This document shows positions 26,230-34,560 of a stretch of DNA of 34,617 bases, in pieces. A program made the translations under genes and the position numbers. Source of the DNA: Sulfitobacter sp. (GTDB lineage Bacteria; Pseudomonadota; Alphaproteobacteria; Rhodobacterales; Rhodobacteraceae). Below the pieces are notes generated by a model, which had not been told where the DNA came from, ran no database searches, and saw nothing but the letters and a program-made list of their open reading frames with translations. Location: NCBI GenBank assembly GCA_013002405.1, contig JABDKA010000111.1, forward strand, positions 1 through 34,617. The letters run 5' to 3'. Position 1 is the first letter of the stretch. Each line of letters begins with the position of its first letter.

Positions 26230-26240
26230 CCCAATTTTAA
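26226..26240. promoter_or_regulatory. CtrA-type binding site (TTAA-N7-TTAA)
   Basis: TTAA, CCCAATT, TTAA: a perfect match to CtrA half-site sequence and spacing. It overlaps the TAA stop of the LysR-HTH gene and lies about 110 bases before the GNAT-like gene at 26350, in an AT-rich gap. Binding is inferred. Confidence 0.55.
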
Positions 26241-26349
26241 GACCTCGACGCAATTGTGACATTTTTTAGGCATGAACGGGCCAAAACACGGGCATTTTGG
26301 CGGCATTTGTATTAACGTTCTTCTACGGTAGGTAGTAGGGACAGTATCA

Positions 26350-27069
26350 ATGACAATTCAGTTTCCGCAGGACGCGGCACCGTTCATCGCGACGAGCCGC
26401 AATATCTTGAGGTCTTTTGGCGTCGAAATCACAATTGGCAGTGACTTCGCCGAATATAGCAAGATCATCAGAGAGGAGCGAAAAGTACAGAATCTGGGTG
26501 CCCCATTTGACCATGAACAGCACGAACTGAAACCAGCAGATTCGTTCTGGTTGATCGGTCGAAACGATGATGGTGACCTGATTCACACACAGGCGGCGAA
26601 AAAAGTGCCCCTCGGAGGAAAAACGTTGGCAGCGCATCTTCTCCGCAGGTTCAGGGACTTTCCGCCGCCTCTGCCCGGTGTCGATTTGAAGCGTTCGCGC
26701 TTCAGAGCGTCGCCCGGATCGCATCACATCAAGGGCAACGTTGTGTACCACGGTGAGGTCTGGATGGCGCCTCCCGAAAAGGGGCGCTACCGGGGTGTTG
26801 GGCTTTCCACCGTTCTGGCCCGAACGGGTCTGTTGGAGGTGATGCGCCGTTGGGATCCGGACTTCATGTACGGGTTCATGCTGCGCAAAGTGGCCTTCAA
26901 GGGCTTTGCCGAGCGCATGGGCTACATGCACAATGAGCCCGGTGCCTTGAAATGGCAGATCGAAGGGATCGAAGAGCCGATTGAGGCCTTCCTCACGTGG
27001 CTCAGCGCCGAGGATGCGCGCTATATGCTCGATATCCCGGTTGAGGATCTGGTAGCCGAGGCCGCCTGA
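26350..27069 (+). CDS. Uncharacterised GNAT-like acyltransferase-fold protein
   Basis: A 239-residue soluble protein I cannot assign to a named family. The middle region looks like a GNAT core: a beta strand (NVVYHGEVWM), then the acyl-CoA pyrophosphate loop pattern R-x-x-G-x-G at 146-151 followed by a helix (LSTVLARTGLLEVMRRW) and a strand with FMYGFM, then AERMGY. The N-terminal part (EERKVQNLGAPFDHEQHEL) has no clear match. The ATG at 26350 has AGGGA upstream. Preceded by a CtrA-like site and followed by a strong terminator, so it is probably transcribed alone. Substrate unknown. Confidence 0.6.
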   Translation: MTIQFPQDAAPFIATSRNILRSFGVEITIGSDFAEYSKIIREERKVQNLGAPFDHEQHELKPADSFWLIGRNDDGDLIHTQAAKKVPLGGKTLAAHLLRRFRDFPPPLPGVDLKRSRFRASPGSHHIKGNVVYHGEVWMAPPEKGRYRGVGLSTVLARTGLLEVMRRWDPDFMYGFMLRKVAFKGFAERMGYMHNEPGALKWQIEGIEEPIEAFLTWLSAEDARYMLDIPVEDLVAEAA

Positions 27070-27093
27070 AAACAACTCACGCTGCTTATAGAG

Positions 27094-27126
27094 AAGGAGC
27101 CGCAGTCTGCTGCGGCTCCTTTCTGT
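27094..27126. terminator. Bidirectional intrinsic terminator between convergent genes
   Basis: A perfect 12-bp stem: AAGGAGCCGCAG (27094-27105), loop TCTG, CTGCGGCTCCTT (27110-27121), followed by a T-rich run on the plus strand. The minus strand also has a pyrimidine/T-rich tail (TTCTCTATA). It serves both the GNAT-like gene and pckA. Confidence 0.9.
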
Positions 27127-27145
27127 TTCTCAACTATTCTTGCAG

Positions 27146-28744
27146 TCAGTTGATCGCCGCGGCTTTCACGTCGTCGTCGATGAAGGGAAGGTACTGGGCG
27201 AAGTTCTCGGAGAACATGGTGACCAACTTGGCGGCCTGACGGTCGTAGGCCTCCGGGCTGTCCCAGGTCCGGCGCGGGTCCAGCAGGATATCCGCCACGC
27301 CGCCGACCGATACTGGCACTTCAAAGCCGAAATTCGGATCCTTGCGGTATTCCACATCCGCCAGCGCCCCTTCGAGTGCCGCGGTCAGAAGCGCCCGGGT
27401 CGCCTTGATCGGCATCCGGCTTCCTGTGCCGTAGGCGCCGCCGGTCCAGCCGGTGTTGACCAGCCAGCAGGTCGCCCCGTGTTGGGCGATCTTCTCGCGC
27501 AAAAGCTCACCGTAGACCTCGGGCCGCCGCGGCATGAAGGGCGCGCCGAAACAGGTTGAGAAGGTGGGCTCGGGCTCGGTAACGCCCCGCTCGGTGCCCG
27601 CAACCTTGGAGGTGAAACCGGAGAGGAAGTGGTACATGGCCTGCGCCGGTGTCAGCCGGGCAATCGGGGGCAGCACGCCAAAGGCATCGCAGGTGAGCAT
27701 GATGATGTTCTTGGGATGCCCGCCCACCGCCTTTTCCGAGGCGTTTGAAATGTAGTGTAAGGGATAGGCACAGCGCATGTTGGCCGTCAGGCTGTCGTCC
27801 TCGAAATCCAGTTCCTTGGTCTCGGGATCGAAAAGCATATTTTCGATGATCGTCCCGAACTTTGTCGTGGTGTCGTAGATCTCGGGCTCCGCCTCGCGGC
27901 TGAGGTTGATCGTCTTGGCGTAGCATCCCCCTTCGAAGTTGAATGTGCCGTGATCGGACCAGCCATGTTCGTCATCCCCGATCAGCACGCGCTGGGGATC
28001 GGCGGAAAGGGTCGTCTTGCCTGTCCCCGACAGACCGAAGAAAACCGCCGTATCAACAGGATTGCCCACCGCATGGTTGGCCGAGCAGTGCATGGGCATG
28101 ATACCCTTTTCGGGCAGCAGGTAGTTGAGGAGGGTGAAGACGGACTTCTTGTTTTCGCCCGCATATTCCGTCCCGCCGATAAGGATCAACTTGCGGTCAA
28201 AGTTCATGGCGATGACCGTCTCGGACCGGCAATCGTGTTTCTTGGGGTCTGCCTGAAAGCTTGGGCAGTTGATCACCGTGAAGTCCGCGATGAAGTCATT
28301 GAGATCAGCCCGCTCAGGGCGGCGCAACATGGTGCGGATGAAAAGCCCGTGCCAGGCCAGCTCGGTCACCATGCGGACATTGATTGCGTGACGGGGGTCT
28401 GCACCGCCGACAAGGTCCTGCACAAAGTAGTCCTTGCCCTGCATATGAGAGAGCATGTCCCGGTAAAGCGCGTCAAATCCTTCGGGCGACATCTCGGCGT
28501 TGTTTTCCCACCAGATATGCTCGGCCACGTCGTCGGTCCGAACGACGTGTTTGTCCTTGGGCGACCGACCGGTGAACTTGCCCGTGGTCACAAGGAAGGA
28601 GCCACCGTTGCCCAGGGTACCCTCATCCCGCTTCAGCGCGATTTCAATCAGCGCGGGCTCCATCAGGTTGTAATAGACATCGCCCAGCCCATCGATCTGT
28701 TGATCCTCAAGGCGGAACTGCGGGTTCACCCGTCCAAATGTCAT
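27146..28744 (-). CDS. pckA: Phosphoenolpyruvate carboxykinase (ATP)
   Basis: Converts oxaloacetate and ATP to PEP, CO2 and ADP, the first step of gluconeogenesis from organic acids. The 532 residues show RSPKDK (60-65), the P-loop GLSGTGKTT (237-245), the metal site in LIGDDEHGW (257-258), and the C-terminal WTGGAYGTG loop. Length fits ATP-type enzymes. AGGAGACT precedes the ATG. Divergent from chvI; in Agrobacterium pckA is reported to be acid-induced through ChvG/ChvI, so shared control is plausible here. Confidence 0.97.
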   Translation of the reverse strand: MTFGRVNPQFRLEDQQIDGLGDVYYNLMEPALIEIALKRDEGTLGNGGSFLVTTGKFTGRSPKDKHVVRTDDVAEHIWWENNAEMSPEGFDALYRDMLSHMQGKDYFVQDLVGGADPRHAINVRMVTELAWHGLFIRTMLRRPERADLNDFIADFTVINCPSFQADPKKHDCRSETVIAMNFDRKLILIGGTEYAGENKKSVFTLLNYLLPEKGIMPMHCSANHAVGNPVDTAVFFGLSGTGKTTLSADPQRVLIGDDEHGWSDHGTFNFEGGCYAKTINLSREAEPEIYDTTTKFGTIIENMLFDPETKELDFEDDSLTANMRCAYPLHYISNASEKAVGGHPKNIIMLTCDAFGVLPPIARLTPAQAMYHFLSGFTSKVAGTERGVTEPEPTFSTCFGAPFMPRRPEVYGELLREKIAQHGATCWLVNTGWTGGAYGTGSRMPIKATRALLTAALEGALADVEYRKDPNFGFEVPVSVGGVADILLDPRRTWDSPEAYDRQAAKLVTMFSENFAQYLPFIDDDVKAAAIN

Positions 28745-29115
28745 ATTTAGTCTCCTGTAGGTGCGCGCGTGGCGCTGGTCTGGCTTTTGCGGACGGTCCG
28801 CCCGCGACCCTTCAGGGCCGTAATGCGCCTATTAACACGACGCTTTCGCGGATGAACAGGTGGCTTGTCAGGCGTTAGCGCCATCATGGCAAACTTTGGC
28901 CCCAGGGCCCTTTCCGGCCTTGAAAACCGGCAAAGAGGCGGTCTTGGGTCAATAGAAAAAGTGCGGCAATTTAGCCATTCCTAACCAAATTATGGCGGAA
29001 ATGGGGCCAGGCGCACGACTGATTCGCACTTAGAGATTGATTCGTATGCCGAAATTGGTGATTTATGATGCAAAACTAAAAAGACGAAAATTGAGCAGCA
29101 TGAAGGATACAGGCA
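28745..29115. other. Divergent pckA–chvI intergenic region
   Basis: 371 bases with no convincing gene. It contains a perfect 13-bp palindrome (GCGGAC-G-GTCCGC, 28789-28801) 45 bases before the pckA start, short GC hairpins near 28871-28882 (GGCG, TTAG, CGCC) and 28904-28915, and a markedly AT-rich final 130 bases before chvI. It is likely to hold both promoters and regulatory sites. Confidence 0.5.
28789..28801. promoter_or_regulatory. 13-bp palindrome upstream of pckA
   Basis: GCGGAC, a central G, GTCCGC: perfect dyad symmetry, positioned where an operator for pckA could lie. No regulator can be named. Confidence 0.3.
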
Positions 29116-29817
29116 ATGTCGAAAATTGCGTTGGTCGATGACGACAGGAATATCCTGACGTCCGTATCGATGACTCTCGAAGCGGAAGGGTTTGAAGTAG
29201 AAACCTACAACGATGGGCAGGCGGCTCTGGACGCTTTCAACAAGAAACTGCCGGATATGGCTGTGTTGGACATCAAGATGCCGCGCATGGACGGAATGGA
29301 TCTGCTCCAGCGGTTGCGCCAGAAAACCGCGATGCCGGTGATCTTCCTCACCTCCAAGGACGATGAGATCGATGAGGTTCTGGGCCTGCGCATGGGCGCG
29401 GACGACTACGTAAAAAAGCCCTTCAGCCAGCGCCTGCTGGTCGAGCGGATCCGCGCACTGTTGCGCCGCCAGGACGCCGTCGACAGTGGTGAGGTCGGTG
29501 ATACCGAAGAAACCAAGGTGATGGAGCGGGGCGATCTGCGAATGGATCCGCTGCGTCATGCTGTGACCTGGAAGGGCAAGGACGTGTCGCTTACCGTGAC
29601 CGAATTCCTGCTGCTTCAGGCCCTGGCACAGCGCCCCGGTTTCGTGAAATCCCGTGACCAGCTGATGGATGTCGCCTATGACGATCAGGTCTATGTGGAC
29701 GACCGAACCATCGACAGCCACATCAAGCGTTTGCGCAAAAAGATGCGCACCGCGGACGATGAATTTTCCGCGATTGAGACGCTCTACGGTATCGGCTATC
29801 GCTATAACGAAGAGTAA
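29116..29817 (+). CDS. chvI: Two-component response regulator ChvI
   Basis: A 233-residue OmpR/PhoB-type regulator. The receiver is canonical (D8-D9-D10, phospho-acceptor D52 in AVLDIKMP, T79, K101 in DYVKKPF). The C-terminal winged helix (about 130-230) has [17 protein letters not shown] and [21 protein letters not shown] precedes the ATG. Orthology to ChvI is supported by the immediately following ChvG-type kinase and the downstream hprK–rapZ–PTS genes, the standard alphaproteobacterial order. It regulates envelope, acid-stress and exopolysaccharide genes in relatives. Confidence 0.93.
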   Translation: MSKIALVDDDRNILTSVSMTLEAEGFEVETYNDGQAALDAFNKKLPDMAVLDIKMPRMDGMDLLQRLRQKTAMPVIFLTSKDDEIDEVLGLRMGADDYVKKPFSQRLLVERIRALLRRQDAVDSGEVGDTEETKVMERGDLRMDPLRHAVTWKGKDVSLTVTEFLLLQALAQRPGFVKSRDQLMDVAYDDQVYVDDRTIDSHIKRLRKKMRTADDEFSAIETLYGIGYRYNEE

Positions 29818-29826
29818 GTCCGTAAA

Positions 29827-31542
29827 ATGGCCTTGGCCGAGAGGAGCTTCGTGCGCGATCTGAGCCAGCATCCGGCGGACAATGATGTTGTCCTGGGCGA
29901 TGATTGGGTGACCCCTGATCACAGCGCACCGGATGAGGTGCGCGCGCGTCGCGAGCGCCGCGGCCTCTTTTCGCTGCGGGCTTCGCCGCTGACACGCAAG
30001 ATCATCACCTTCAACCTGATCGCGCTCAACGTTCTGGTTGCAGGTATCTTATACCTGAACTCCTCGCGCGACAGCCTGGCTGTACAACGCGCTACGGCAC
30101 TCGTGTCCGAGGCTGAGTTGATCGCCGACGTGATCGAGGCGCAGTTGGCTGTCGGCGTGCCGGTCAACCTTGCCACGGGTGACGGTGTAGACGCCGCCAA
30201 GACGCTTGAGGGGCTGGATCTGCGCGACAGCGTGGATGTCTTTGTTTATGACCCCTCCACCAGAATTGTGGCCAGCCACATGGGCGATACCGCCGCGAAT
30301 GGGGGTGTGGACCGGCAGGACCGCACCTGGCTGACCGATGGTCTGAACTGGGTCTGGGACAAGGTCTCCGGCACCGGCAGCGCAGCCGGAGAGGTTTCCG
30401 ACCAACCGGTCGAAGAGCGTCTCAAGTCGCTGGTCCAGGTCACGATGCAATCCGGCACCCAGATTGAGAATACGGTCGATGCAGAGGCTGGCACCCTCTT
30501 CACCGTGCTGACGCCGATCATGCAGGGCGACCAGCCCGTCGGCGTGGTGGCCATTGCCTCGATCGCCGGCGAAATTGACAACCTTGTGCGCGGGGAACGT
30601 GAACGGGTGCTGCAGATGTTCGTCATCGCGACGCTGGTTTCCATCGGTTTGAGCATCGTTCTGGCCTCCACCATCGCCCACCCCTTGGCCGATCTTGCGA
30701 CCGCTGCCGAACTGGGGCGGGACAAGGACGCGCGAAAGATGAACCCGGGGCGCATCCGCATCCCCGATCTGACCGCGCGCCCCGATGAAATCGGACGCCT
30801 GTCCGGCGCTCTGCGGGGTATGGTATCCGCGCTCTACAATCGCATCGACGGTAACGAACAGTTTGCCGCCGATGTGGCCCATGAGATCAAGAACCCGTTG
30901 GCCTCACTCCGCTCTGCCGTGGGCACGCTGCGCATGGTCAAGCGCGACGACCAGCGGGAAAAACTGCTGGACGTGATCGACCACGATGTGCGTCGCCTCG
31001 ACCGCCTGGTCAGCGATATCTCCAACGCTTCCCGCCTTGATTCAGAACTGGTCAAGGAAGAGGAGGAAGAATTCGACCTGCTGAAGATGGTCGGCAACCT
31101 GGGCCAGTACCTGGGTGAAGATGCCAAGAAGAAGGGCATTGATTTCATCACCGATTTGCCGAGTTCGCCAATCCATGTGCACGGGCTTGAGGCGCGGCTG
31201 GCGCAGGTCTTTGTCAATCTCATCACCAACGCCATTTCCTTCTGCGAGGACGGCGATGCGATCCGCGTCTGGGTGCGCAAACGGGACAACAGGGTTCTGG
31301 TCGTCGTCGAAGACACCGGACCGGGTATCCCCGAACAGGCCCTTTCCAAGATTTTCAAACGCTTCTATTCGCAGCGACCGGATGAGCATTTCGGCAACAA
31401 CTCGGGCCTTGGCCTTGCCATCTCCAAGCAGATCGTTGAGGCCCACGGCGGCGTCATCTGGGCCGAGAATATCCGCCCGACGGAGGCTGATATCACGTCC
31501 GAGCCGCTGGGTGCGCGCTTTGTCGTGGGTCTGCCGACCTGA
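29827..31542 (+). CDS. chvG: Sensor histidine kinase ChvG (ExoS-like)
   Basis: 571 residues. A ~57-residue cytoplasmic N-terminal region precedes membrane segment 1 (about 59-78); a ~180-residue periplasmic sensor follows, then membrane segment 2 (about 262-281), a HAMP-like linker, the DHp helix with phospho-acceptor H352 in VAHEIKNPL, and the ATPase domain with NLITNAISF (N box), DTGPGIP (G1) and GLGLAISK (G2). The kinase partner of ChvI, nine bases downstream. In relatives the periplasmic repressor ExoR binds it; no exoR is in this window. Confidence 0.94.
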   Translation: MALAERSFVRDLSQHPADNDVVLGDDWVTPDHSAPDEVRARRERRGLFSLRASPLTRKIITFNLIALNVLVAGILYLNSSRDSLAVQRATALVSEAELIADVIEAQLAVGVPVNLATGDGVDAAKTLEGLDLRDSVDVFVYDPSTRIVASHMGDTAANGGVDRQDRTWLTDGLNWVWDKVSGTGSAAGEVSDQPVEERLKSLVQVTMQSGTQIENTVDAEAGTLFTVLTPIMQGDQPVGVVAIASIAGEIDNLVRGERERVLQMFVIATLVSIGLSIVLASTIAHPLADLATAAELGRDKDARKMNPGRIRIPDLTARPDEIGRLSGALRGMVSALYNRIDGNEQFAADVAHEIKNPLASLRSAVGTLRMVKRDDQREKLLDVIDHDVRRLDRLVSDISNASRLDSELVKEEEEEFDLLKMVGNLGQYLGEDAKKKGIDFITDLPSSPIHVHGLEARLAQVFVNLITNAISFCEDGDAIRVWVRKRDNRVLVVVEDTGPGIPEQALSKIFKRFYSQRPDEHFGNNSGLGLAISKQIVEAHGGVIWAENIRPTEADITSEPLGARFVVGLPT

Positions 31543-31560
31543 CAACCCGTTAGCCACAAC

Positions 31561-31989
31561 ATGGAAAAGGCCACCATCCTGCACGCGACAACCGTCAGCG
31601 TCGATGGAAAGGCGGTAATGATCCTTGGTCCCTCGGGCGCAGGCAAATCGGCACTGGGCCTGCGGCTGATCAGCCTTGGCGGGCAGCTGGTGGCGGACGA
31701 CAGGACAGAAGTGCGCCGGGAGGGGGTAGCGGTCATCGCGACGGCGCCCAAGGCGATCAGCGGTCTGATAGAGGCCCGCGGCGTCGGCATTCTGCGCAGC
31801 CCGTCGGCAGGCCCGACACCCCTGCACCTGGTCGTGGATCTGTCAAAGGAAGAAGCGAAACGGCTGCCCGACCCACACTTCCACATCGTGGAAGGCCGCG
31901 AATTTCCCTGCCTCCACCGGATCGATGGGGACCATTTCGCCGCAGCCATATTGCTTTATATGCGAGGTGGGATTACCTCCGGCGCATGA
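31561..31989 (+). CDS. hprK: HPr kinase/phosphorylase, short alphaproteobacterial form
   Basis: Phosphorylates (and may dephosphorylate) HPr on Ser46. The 142 residues contain only the catalytic domain: Walker A GPSGAGKS (23-30), the ADDRTEVRR strand, and IEARGVGIL. It lacks the ~130-residue N-terminal domain of Firmicutes HprK and most of the C-terminal helix, as is usual in alphaproteobacteria. It begins 18 bases after chvG and overlaps rapZ (ATGA). Its substrate, HPr with Ser46, is encoded in the same operon. Confidence 0.93.
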   Translation: MEKATILHATTVSVDGKAVMILGPSGAGKSALGLRLISLGGQLVADDRTEVRREGVAVIATAPKAISGLIEARGVGILRSPSAGPTPLHLVVDLSKEEAKRLPDPHFHIVEGREFPCLHRIDGDHFAAAILLYMRGGITSGA

Positions 31990-32903
31990 AAGCGGCCCCC
32001 CATCGTAGCCCCTCCTCCCCCGCAGGTAGAACCCGGCGTTTCGTGCTGGTAACGGGACCTTCGGGTGCCGGGAGGTCTTCGGCCCTCAACGTGCTGGAGG
32101 ACGCGGGTTTTGAAACCATCGACAACCTGCCTCTGCGGCTCCTGCCAGCACTCGTGGAGTATGCGGGCAACGACCGGCCCGTGGCCCTTGGGATCGACGC
32201 GCGCAACCGGGACTTCTCAACCGACGGTGTGATCGAGTTGCTCAACCGGATGAATGCGCAGGCGGACATGACAATGGAGCTGCTCTACCTCGACTGTGCC
32301 GTTGAAACCCTGCTGCGCCGATTCTCCGAAACGCGCCGACGCCATCCCCTTGCGCCTAAGGATCGCCCGGCGGACGGAATCCGCCGGGAACAGGATCTGC
32401 TGCGCCCGCTGCGCACCCGTGCCGATGTCCTGATCGACACAACGCACCTCAACATCCATGAACTGCGAAGCGAGGTCGAGCGCTGGTTCGCCCCCTCGGG
32501 TCGGCATCACCTGACGGTTTCGGTCCAGTCGTTTTCCTACAAACGCGGCCTGCCGCGGTCGGTCGATATGGTCTATGACTGCCGGTTCCTGCGGAACCCC
32601 TATTGGGAGGCGGGCCTGCGTCCCATGGACGGGACCCACCCCGAGGTTGCATCCTTTGTGGCGGGCGATCCGCGGTTTGAGGCCTTCGCCCAGCAGGTCC
32701 TTGACCTGAGCCTACTGATCCTTCCGGCCAGCCGGGATGAAGGGAAATCCCACCTTTCCATCGCTTTCGGCTGCACCGGCGGCCAACACAGGTCCGTCAC
32801 CCTGGCCGAACACCACGCTTTGCGCCTTGCGGAAGCGGGCTGGCAAGTGTCAATTAGGCACCGTGAGCTGGACCGCCAGAATCTCAACGAGGCCACCACG
32901 TGA
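31986..32903 (+). CDS. rapZ: RNase adapter protein RapZ (YvcJ family)
   Basis: A 305-residue P-loop nucleotide-binding protein. The N-terminal loop reads GPSGAGRS (24-31), with Arg in place of the usual Lys. DTTHLNIHELR follows, and the C-terminal domain has FGCTGGQHRSV. In E. coli RapZ steers GlmZ small-RNA decay and thus amino-sugar synthesis; its alphaproteobacterial role is unclear. It is coupled to hprK and to the EIIA gene by 4-base overlaps. Confidence 0.93.
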   Translation: MKAAPHRSPSSPAGRTRRFVLVTGPSGAGRSSALNVLEDAGFETIDNLPLRLLPALVEYAGNDRPVALGIDARNRDFSTDGVIELLNRMNAQADMTMELLYLDCAVETLLRRFSETRRRHPLAPKDRPADGIRREQDLLRPLRTRADVLIDTTHLNIHELRSEVERWFAPSGRHHLTVSVQSFSYKRGLPRSVDMVYDCRFLRNPYWEAGLRPMDGTHPEVASFVAGDPRFEAFAQQVLDLSLLILPASRDEGKSHLSIAFGCTGGQHRSVTLAEHHALRLAEAGWQVSIRHRELDRQNLNEATT

Positions 32904-33292
32904 TCGGAATTGTCATCGTCGCACATGGGCAGCTGGCGCGCGAGTATCTCGCCGCCATCGAACATGTTGTGGGATCGCAGAATGGCGTGCGGGCGATTAC
33001 GATCGATGCGGATCATGACCGGCGCGAAAAAGAACGCGAGATCTGTGCCGCCGCTGACGAGGTCGATCAGGGAAACGGTGTTGTCGTGGTGACTGACCTC
33101 TACGGCGGCTCTCCCTCCAACCTGTCGCTGCTGGCCTGTCAGCCCGAAAACCGCCGCATCATCTACGGCGCGAACCTGCCGATGCTGATCAAGCTGGCCA
33201 AATCACGCCACTTAGATGTACCAGACGCCGTGCGCGCGTCACTTGAGGCGGGTAAGAAGTACATCGACAGCCAGAACGTCAGCGCCCACTAG
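32900..33292 (+). CDS. PTS mannose-type EIIA component (regulatory)
   Basis: A 130-residue EIIA-Man fold protein. Phospho-acceptor H9 is in GIVIVAHGQLA, and TDLYGGSPSNLS is the family's second signature. The start is a GTG overlapping the rapZ stop. There are no EIIB, IIC or IID genes nearby, so it is expected to act in phosphorelay signalling (with HPr and an EI encoded elsewhere) rather than in sugar uptake. Confidence 0.92.
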   Translation: MIGIVIVAHGQLAREYLAAIEHVVGSQNGVRAITIDADHDRREKEREICAAADEVDQGNGVVVVTDLYGGSPSNLSLLACQPENRRIIYGANLPMLIKLAKSRHLDVPDAVRASLEAGKKYIDSQNVSAH

Positions 33293-33305
33293 AAAGCCCC
33301 CCTCA

Positions 33306-33575
33306 ATGACCGAAGTCTCTCTCACGATTTTCAACGAAAAGGGATTGCACGCCCGCGCTTCGGCCAAGCTGGTCGAGGTGGTGGAGGCATTTGACGCCCG
33401 CGCAGAGGTCAGCAAAGATGGCATGACCGCGTCTGGCGACAGCATCATGGGGCTTCTGATGCTGGCGGCGGCCAAGGGCAGTACGATTGACGTCCAGACG
33501 TCCGGCCCCGATGCCGATGCCCTGGCCGAGGCACTGACAGCCCTGGTCGCGGACAAATTTGGTGAGGGCCGCTAG
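33306..33575 (+). CDS. ptsH: Phosphocarrier protein HPr
   Basis: An 89-residue PTS phosphocarrier. The EI phosphorylation site is H15 in KGLHARASA, and the HprK target S46 is in SGDSIMGLLML. Both are present, which matches the hprK gene upstream. It begins 13 bases after the EIIA gene. The ATG at 33306 matches the family start; an in-frame ATG at 33216 lies within the EIIA gene and is not used. Confidence 0.95.
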   Translation: MTEVSLTIFNEKGLHARASAKLVEVVEAFDARAEVSKDGMTASGDSIMGLLMLAAAKGSTIDVQTSGPDADALAEALTALVADKFGEGR

Positions 33576-33610
33576 GCTTCGTAGAAAGAACGCAAGGGTA
33601 GAGACGTCAC

Positions 33611-34504
33611 GTGACCAAGGCAACTTCGATGGACGGCAATCCGGTCACCTCTTCCCAGGTCGAAGGGAAACCGGTCGCGATTGAGCAGTACGATCGCAGC
33701 AGCCTTTCCTACGCCTCCACCTTCGAGGATCCGTGGAAGGCGCGGATGATCAGCGTGATCGAGCTTTTCACCGGCAAGCTCACGATCCTGCGCATGGTGC
33801 GCAAGTTCGAGCGACGGGGTGCCCCCGGTGGACAGGCCTTCTGGCGCGCCGCTCTTGATACCATGGGCATTGATCTGCTGACCCCCCAAGAGCAGATCGA
33901 ACGCATTCCAAAAGAGGGACCCGTCGTTGTCGTGGCCAACCATCCGCACGGGATGGTCGACGGTATGATCTTTGCCGATCTGATTGGACGGGTCCGGCCC
34001 GATTACCGCATTCTGACGCGCTCGCTGCTGACCTCTATCGATGAGGTGGCGGGCAGCTTTATGATCCCGGTGCCCTTCCCCCACGATCCCGACGCGCTGG
34101 CCAAGGGCGTGGAAATGCGGGCGAAGGCCATGGCGCACCTCAAGGAAGGCGGCGTGGTTGCGATCTTTCCCTCCGGCGTGGTCGCCTCGTCCGACACCTG
34201 GTGGGGCCCCGCGGTTGAAAGGGAATGGAACGTCTTCACGGCTAAGATGATCCGCCGCTCGGGTGCGACGGTGGTGCCGATGCGTTTTCCGGGGCAGAAC
34301 AGCCGCGCCTATCAGATCGCCAACCGGGTCAGCCCGATGTTGCGGCAGGGGCTGCTGCTCCATGAGATAGTCAAATCCTGCAACAAACCGCAGGCACCGG
34401 TTGTCGGCCATCCGATCCCACAGTCAGAGATTGACGCCCGCGCCGATGACCCGCGCGGCTTCATGGCCTGGATGCGCGCCCATACCATGGCCCTCAAGGA
34501 CTGA
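33611..34504 (+). CDS. Lysophospholipid acyltransferase family protein (PlsC-like)
   Basis: 297 residues, with a glycerolipid acyltransferase core. The catalytic box is NHPHGMVDG (110-118), a form with five residues between His111 and Asp117 instead of the classical four, and the later IFPSGVVAS replaces the FPEG box. Only weak hydrophobic segments are seen, so it is probably peripheral to the inner membrane. Likely transfers an acyl chain to a lysolipid; the acceptor is unknown. The start is a GTG at 33611 (an ATG at 33629 is possible). It follows ptsH by 35 bases and may be co-transcribed with the PTS operon. Confidence 0.8.
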   Translation: MTKATSMDGNPVTSSQVEGKPVAIEQYDRSSLSYASTFEDPWKARMISVIELFTGKLTILRMVRKFERRGAPGGQAFWRAALDTMGIDLLTPQEQIERIPKEGPVVVVANHPHGMVDGMIFADLIGRVRPDYRILTRSLLTSIDEVAGSFMIPVPFPHDPDALAKGVEMRAKAMAHLKEGGVVAIFPSGVVASSDTWWGPAVEREWNVFTAKMIRRSGATVVPMRFPGQNSRAYQIANRVSPMLRQGLLLHEIVKSCNKPQAPVVGHPIPQSEIDARADDPRGFMAWMRAHTMALKD

Positions 34505-34525
34505 CAGGCTCTCTCTTTGTCACGC

Positions 34526-34560
34526 AAAAAACTCCGGGGTCCGGGGCAGAGCCCCGGTCC
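34526..34560 (-). terminator. GC-rich hairpin, Rhodobacterales-type intergenic repeat/terminator
   Basis: CCGGGGC (34541-34547), AGA, GCCCCGG (34551-34557), preceded by another CCGGGG at 34534-34539 that can pair alternatively. On the minus strand a T-run follows, so it could end a minus-strand gene entering from the right. The GGGGCTCTGCCCC core recalls a repeat I have seen often between genes in this order. Confidence 0.5.

Noticed and set aside
32055-32078. Arg in place of Lys in the RapZ P-loop
   Set aside because: I believe GxxGAGRS is common in alphaproteobacterial RapZ, so it is not a special loss here.
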